Shown piece by piece: positions 62,101 to 64,000 of a DNA stretch of 64,000 nt. The notes under the pieces were generated by a model. The model searched no databases. It was not told where the DNA came from and saw nothing but the letters and a program-made list of their open reading frames with translations. Origin of the DNA: Macrostomum hystrix (Eukaryota; Platyhelminthes; Macrostomidae); contig CATNEN010000014.1 of the NCBI GenBank assembly GCA_950097015.1, forward strand, positions 1,860,001-1,924,000, written 5' to 3'. The first letter of the stretch is position 1. Each line of letters starts with the position of its first letter. A program made the translations under genes and the position numbers.

Positions 62101-64000
62101 CACTCTCTGCAACTCCCCAATGCCCTCTCCTCCTCTCTCCCCTCTCCTCCTCTCTGCCCTCTCCTCCTCTCTGCCCTCTCCCCCTCTCTGCCCTCTCCCC
62201 CTCTCTGCCCTCTCCCCCTCTCTTCCCTCTTCCCCTCTCTGCGCTCTCCCCATCTGCCCTCTCCCCCTCTCTGCCCTCTCCCCCTCTCTGCCCTCTCCTC
62301 CTCTCTGCCCTCTCCCCCTCTCTGCCCTCTCCACTCTCTGCCCTCTCCCCCTCTCTGCCCTCTCCCCCTCTCTGCCCTCTCCACTCTCTGCCCTCTCTCC
62401 CCCATCTGCCATACCCCTTCTATTTCTGCCTGCCCTTCTCACCTCAGATATTTTAATCAAGTACTTTTGTACTGCACTGGCTTGTCCTGCACTAAGCGTT
62501 AATTCCCGACATACTATCTATCCATCAGCTGTATAAAAAGAAAATCTACTTTAGCTGGAAAATTCGGTCGTTGCCAGCCTCTTAGCCATGTAATTAGCGA
62601 CTTGTCTGGCTTCCGACAAGCAACAGACTTTTACAGGAACCGACAGAATCTAAGATTTCACCCACCTGAGAATAGCTAATTCTGCCGCAATCGCCAGATC
62701 GAGCTGGTCCAGACCTGCCTGACATCGAAGCTGAGCAACTGCCTGCTGCGCATTGGTGACCAGCTCATCCAGCATGCCCGCCTGGAGGAGGACGCCGACA
62801 ACGCCGCATCTGGTCCCAACTCTGCCGCTGCCGGTCTTGTCTCAGCGGCTGCTCAGGCTGTGAGTCTATCGGTGCTCAGTCTGTGATTCTATGGGTGCTC
62901 AGTCTTTGAGTCTATTAGTGCTCAGTCTGTGAGTCTATGAGTGCTCAGTCTGTGATTCTATGGGTGCTCAGTCTGTGAGTCAATGGGTGCTCAGTCTGTG
63001 AGTCTATGAGTGCTCAGTCTGTGATTCTATGGGTGCTCAGTCTTTGAGTCTATTAGTGCTCAGTCTGAGTATATGGGTGCTCAGTCTGTGAGTCTATGGG
63101 TGCTCAGTCTGTGAGTCTATGGGTGCTCAGTCTGTGAGTCTATGGGTGCTCAGTCAGTGAGTCTATGAGTGCTCAGTCTGTGAGGCTATCGATACTCAGG
63201 CTGAGTCTATGGGTGCTCTAACTACCTTCCACTCGACGCAGGAGCGTTTTCTTCTCCCCGCGCGTCCCCAACTGGCCAGCCAGCAGCAGCAGCAGCACAG
63301 CCACCTGGCAGCCCGCATCGTGTCAGTGGAGTCGGCAGCCTACCTGGCTGAGCAGATCGAGTCCCTGCTTGTGCCGTACCTGGAGGCGCAGCTGCCGCAC
63401 GAGAAGCGACCATTCCTCGCTGCCTTCGTGTCTCACACGCTCTCCGCTGTTGGCGACCTGCGCGCTCCGGCGGCCTGCGCGGTGGCCGCCACCGGCCTGC
63501 GACTGGAACCGGTTCAAACCGGTATGACCGGCCCACAGGTGAACTGGGACGTGCGCGAGATTCTGTCGGAGCACAGCGCCTACGTGGACCTGCTGCTGTG
63601 CGAGCTGGCCAGATTCAGCGACTGTCTGGACCGGGCCGCTGCCGTGCTGGGCGGCAGCCTCCCCTGCGACTGGGCCGCCCGCCTGTGGCACTACGCCCTG
63701 CTGGTTGCCAGCCAGTGCCTTGTCGAAGGCTTCTCAGCCGCCAGGCGTTGCTCAAACGAGGGCCGCGCGCTCATGCAGCTGGACTTTCAGCACTTCCTGG
63801 TTGGCGCTGAGCGGCTGTCGGGGCTCCGGCCCGTGCCGCATCGGGACTATGTGGACCAGTTCATCAAGGCCTACTACCTGCCTGAGAGCGAGCTGCAGGA
63901 CTGGCTGCGTGACCGGCGCGACTACACGGCCAGGCAGAAGGCCGGCCTGCTGGCCTGCCTGGCCCACCTCAGCCGCAAAACCCGGCAGCGGCTGCTGGCC
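53695..64000 (+). CDS. VPS50: VPS50 / syndetin, EARP complex subunit, 3' end cut by window edge
   Basis: Eleven phase-consistent exons: 53695-53727, 54615-54707, 54924-55043, 55154-55362, 56157-56525, 57806-57965, 59043-59732, 60052-60340, 60451-60665, 62698-62859, 63242-64000+. That is 1033 codons to the edge; human syndetin has about 960 residues. A TAA lies in frame three codons before the ATG. The protein replaces VPS54 in the EARP tethering complex that recycles endosomal cargo. Family signatures include MEKLKELMTNQ, ELLDSIDQAYFD, AFDQLHMHFTSTLHNAAFQ, PCLSDLCRAVWEI, GQEFCGAASQSLQESIRNQ, MFLENEAWQPVPVK, LRPIAFDVALRMTQLSEYYL and CSNEGRALMQLDFQHFL. Polyglutamine of about ten residues sits in exon 7 and five in exon 11; exon 8 is an acidic, poorly conserved insert. 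Exon 2 ends at a weak GTTGCA donor. The window ends at KTRQRLLA, about a dozen residues before the expected end. Confidence 0.95.
55447..55821 (+). mobile_element. tRNA-derived SINE, copy 2, in VPS50 intron 4
   Basis: This is the fullest copy: A box TGGCAGAGCGG, B box AGTTCGATTCC, body, then an (ATT)n tail. The 10-bp direct repeat TGTCTCTCCC flanks it at 55437-55446 and 55822-55831. Sense orientation to VPS50. Confidence 0.95.
55835..56150. repeat. 44-bp minisatellite in VPS50 intron 4
   Basis: About seven copies containing CCGACTCCCATCTCTCTGGC, starting right after the SINE target duplication and ending just before the exon-5 acceptor. Confidence 0.96.
56637..56909 (-). mobile_element. tRNA-derived SINE, copy 3, inverted and truncated
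   Basis: The reverse complement matches the body of copies 1 and 2. The (ATT)n tail is gone, and about 50 bases of the tRNA-like head between the A box and beyond the B box are deleted. It lies in VPS50 intron 5, antisense. Confidence 0.9.
57000..57330. repeat. 14-bp minisatellite in VPS50 intron 5
   Basis: About 22 copies of TAATCCACTCTCCC and TAATCCACTCTCACT-type units, with degraded flanks on both sides. Confidence 0.93.
58005..58965. repeat. 31-bp minisatellite in VPS50 intron 6
   Basis: About 31 copies containing CACAGCTTTGGGTAGAGTTA, with CAGTTTTGGG variants. In the sense direction each carries GGTAGAG (donor-like) and GATCCTCACAG (acceptor-like). Confidence 0.97.
59755..60040. repeat. 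19-bp minisatellite in VPS50 intron 7
   Basis: About 15 copies of CCCAAATCCCAACTGATCT, filling the whole intron between donor and acceptor. Confidence 0.95.
60715..61190. repeat. 23-bp pyrimidine minisatellite in VPS50 intron 9
   Basis: About 20 copies containing CTGTCTGTCTTTCTCCCCCT, purely pyrimidine apart from the G residues. Confidence 0.97.
61191..62119. other. VPS50: Unique VPS50 intron 9 sequence
   Basis: No further exon is required: exons 9 and 10 join in phase 0, although the family's segment here is poorly conserved, so a small extra exon cannot be excluded. Confidence 0.4.
62120..62405. repeat. 17-bp pyrimidine minisatellite in VPS50 intron 9
   Basis: About 17 copies of GCCCTCTCCCCCTCTCT. 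It is a second array in the same intron, with a different unit. Confidence 0.96.
62848..63225. repeat. 23-bp minisatellite that includes the exon-10 donor of VPS50
   Basis: About 16 copies containing GCTCAGTCTGTGAGTCTATG. The first unit is the exon-intron junction itself: the last 12 coding bases plus GTGAGTCTATCG match the unit at 21 of 24 positions. Confidence 0.95.

Overview
This window is a piece of an animal nuclear genome. It contains split genes with GT-AG introns, conserved animal proteins (NOB1, FAM32A, SKP1, VPS50/syndetin, an LNX-type RING-PDZ ligase), tRNA-derived SINEs, and decayed DNA transposons. Two intron-containing universal stress protein genes and a very heavy load of locus-private minisatellites would fit a free-living flatworm such as Macrostomum. 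That species-level guess is inference only.

Layout: 1-3073 (-) holds the 3' part of an ankyrin-like gene that runs off the left edge. 7368-24089 (-) holds a ten-exon LNX-type gene (RING, zinc finger, four PDZ). 25709-28066 (-) holds NOB1 in three exons. 28067-35324 is an AT-rich divergent gap with a mariner fossil, a hAT-like MITE and a 1.46-kb foldback element. 35325-35687 (+) is FAM32A. 39125-40115 (+) and 42492-45986 (+) are a tandem pair of universal stress protein genes. 47811-48771 (-) is SKP1. 48772-53694 is a second AT-rich divergent gap with a second MITE copy and LTR-like direct repeats. 53695-64000 (+) is VPS50 in eleven visible exons, cut by the right edge just before its expected C-terminus.

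The genes share no single pathway: ubiquitin ligase components (LNX, SKP1), 40S ribosome maturation (NOB1), endosomal recycling (VPS50), splicing-associated FAM32A, and nucleotide-binding stress proteins. I rebuilt the exon chains by matching reading phase across GT/AG sites and by recalled family similarity. Every junction used is phase-consistent, but no transcript data were available.

The most striking property is that most large introns and several intergenic gaps carry their own minisatellite (period 4-44 bp), and no unit is shared between loci. Several of these arrays look like amplified splice sites. The VPS50 intron-10 unit is a near-copy of the exon-intron junction it abuts. The ankyrin-gene intron repeats CAG|GTGAGA about 110 times. 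A 20-bp unit at 6.2-6.7 kb begins with GT and ends with CAG. The two gaps free of long arrays are the two head-to-head intergenic regions. A SINE has also landed exactly on a splice acceptor in the first stress-protein gene and duplicated it.
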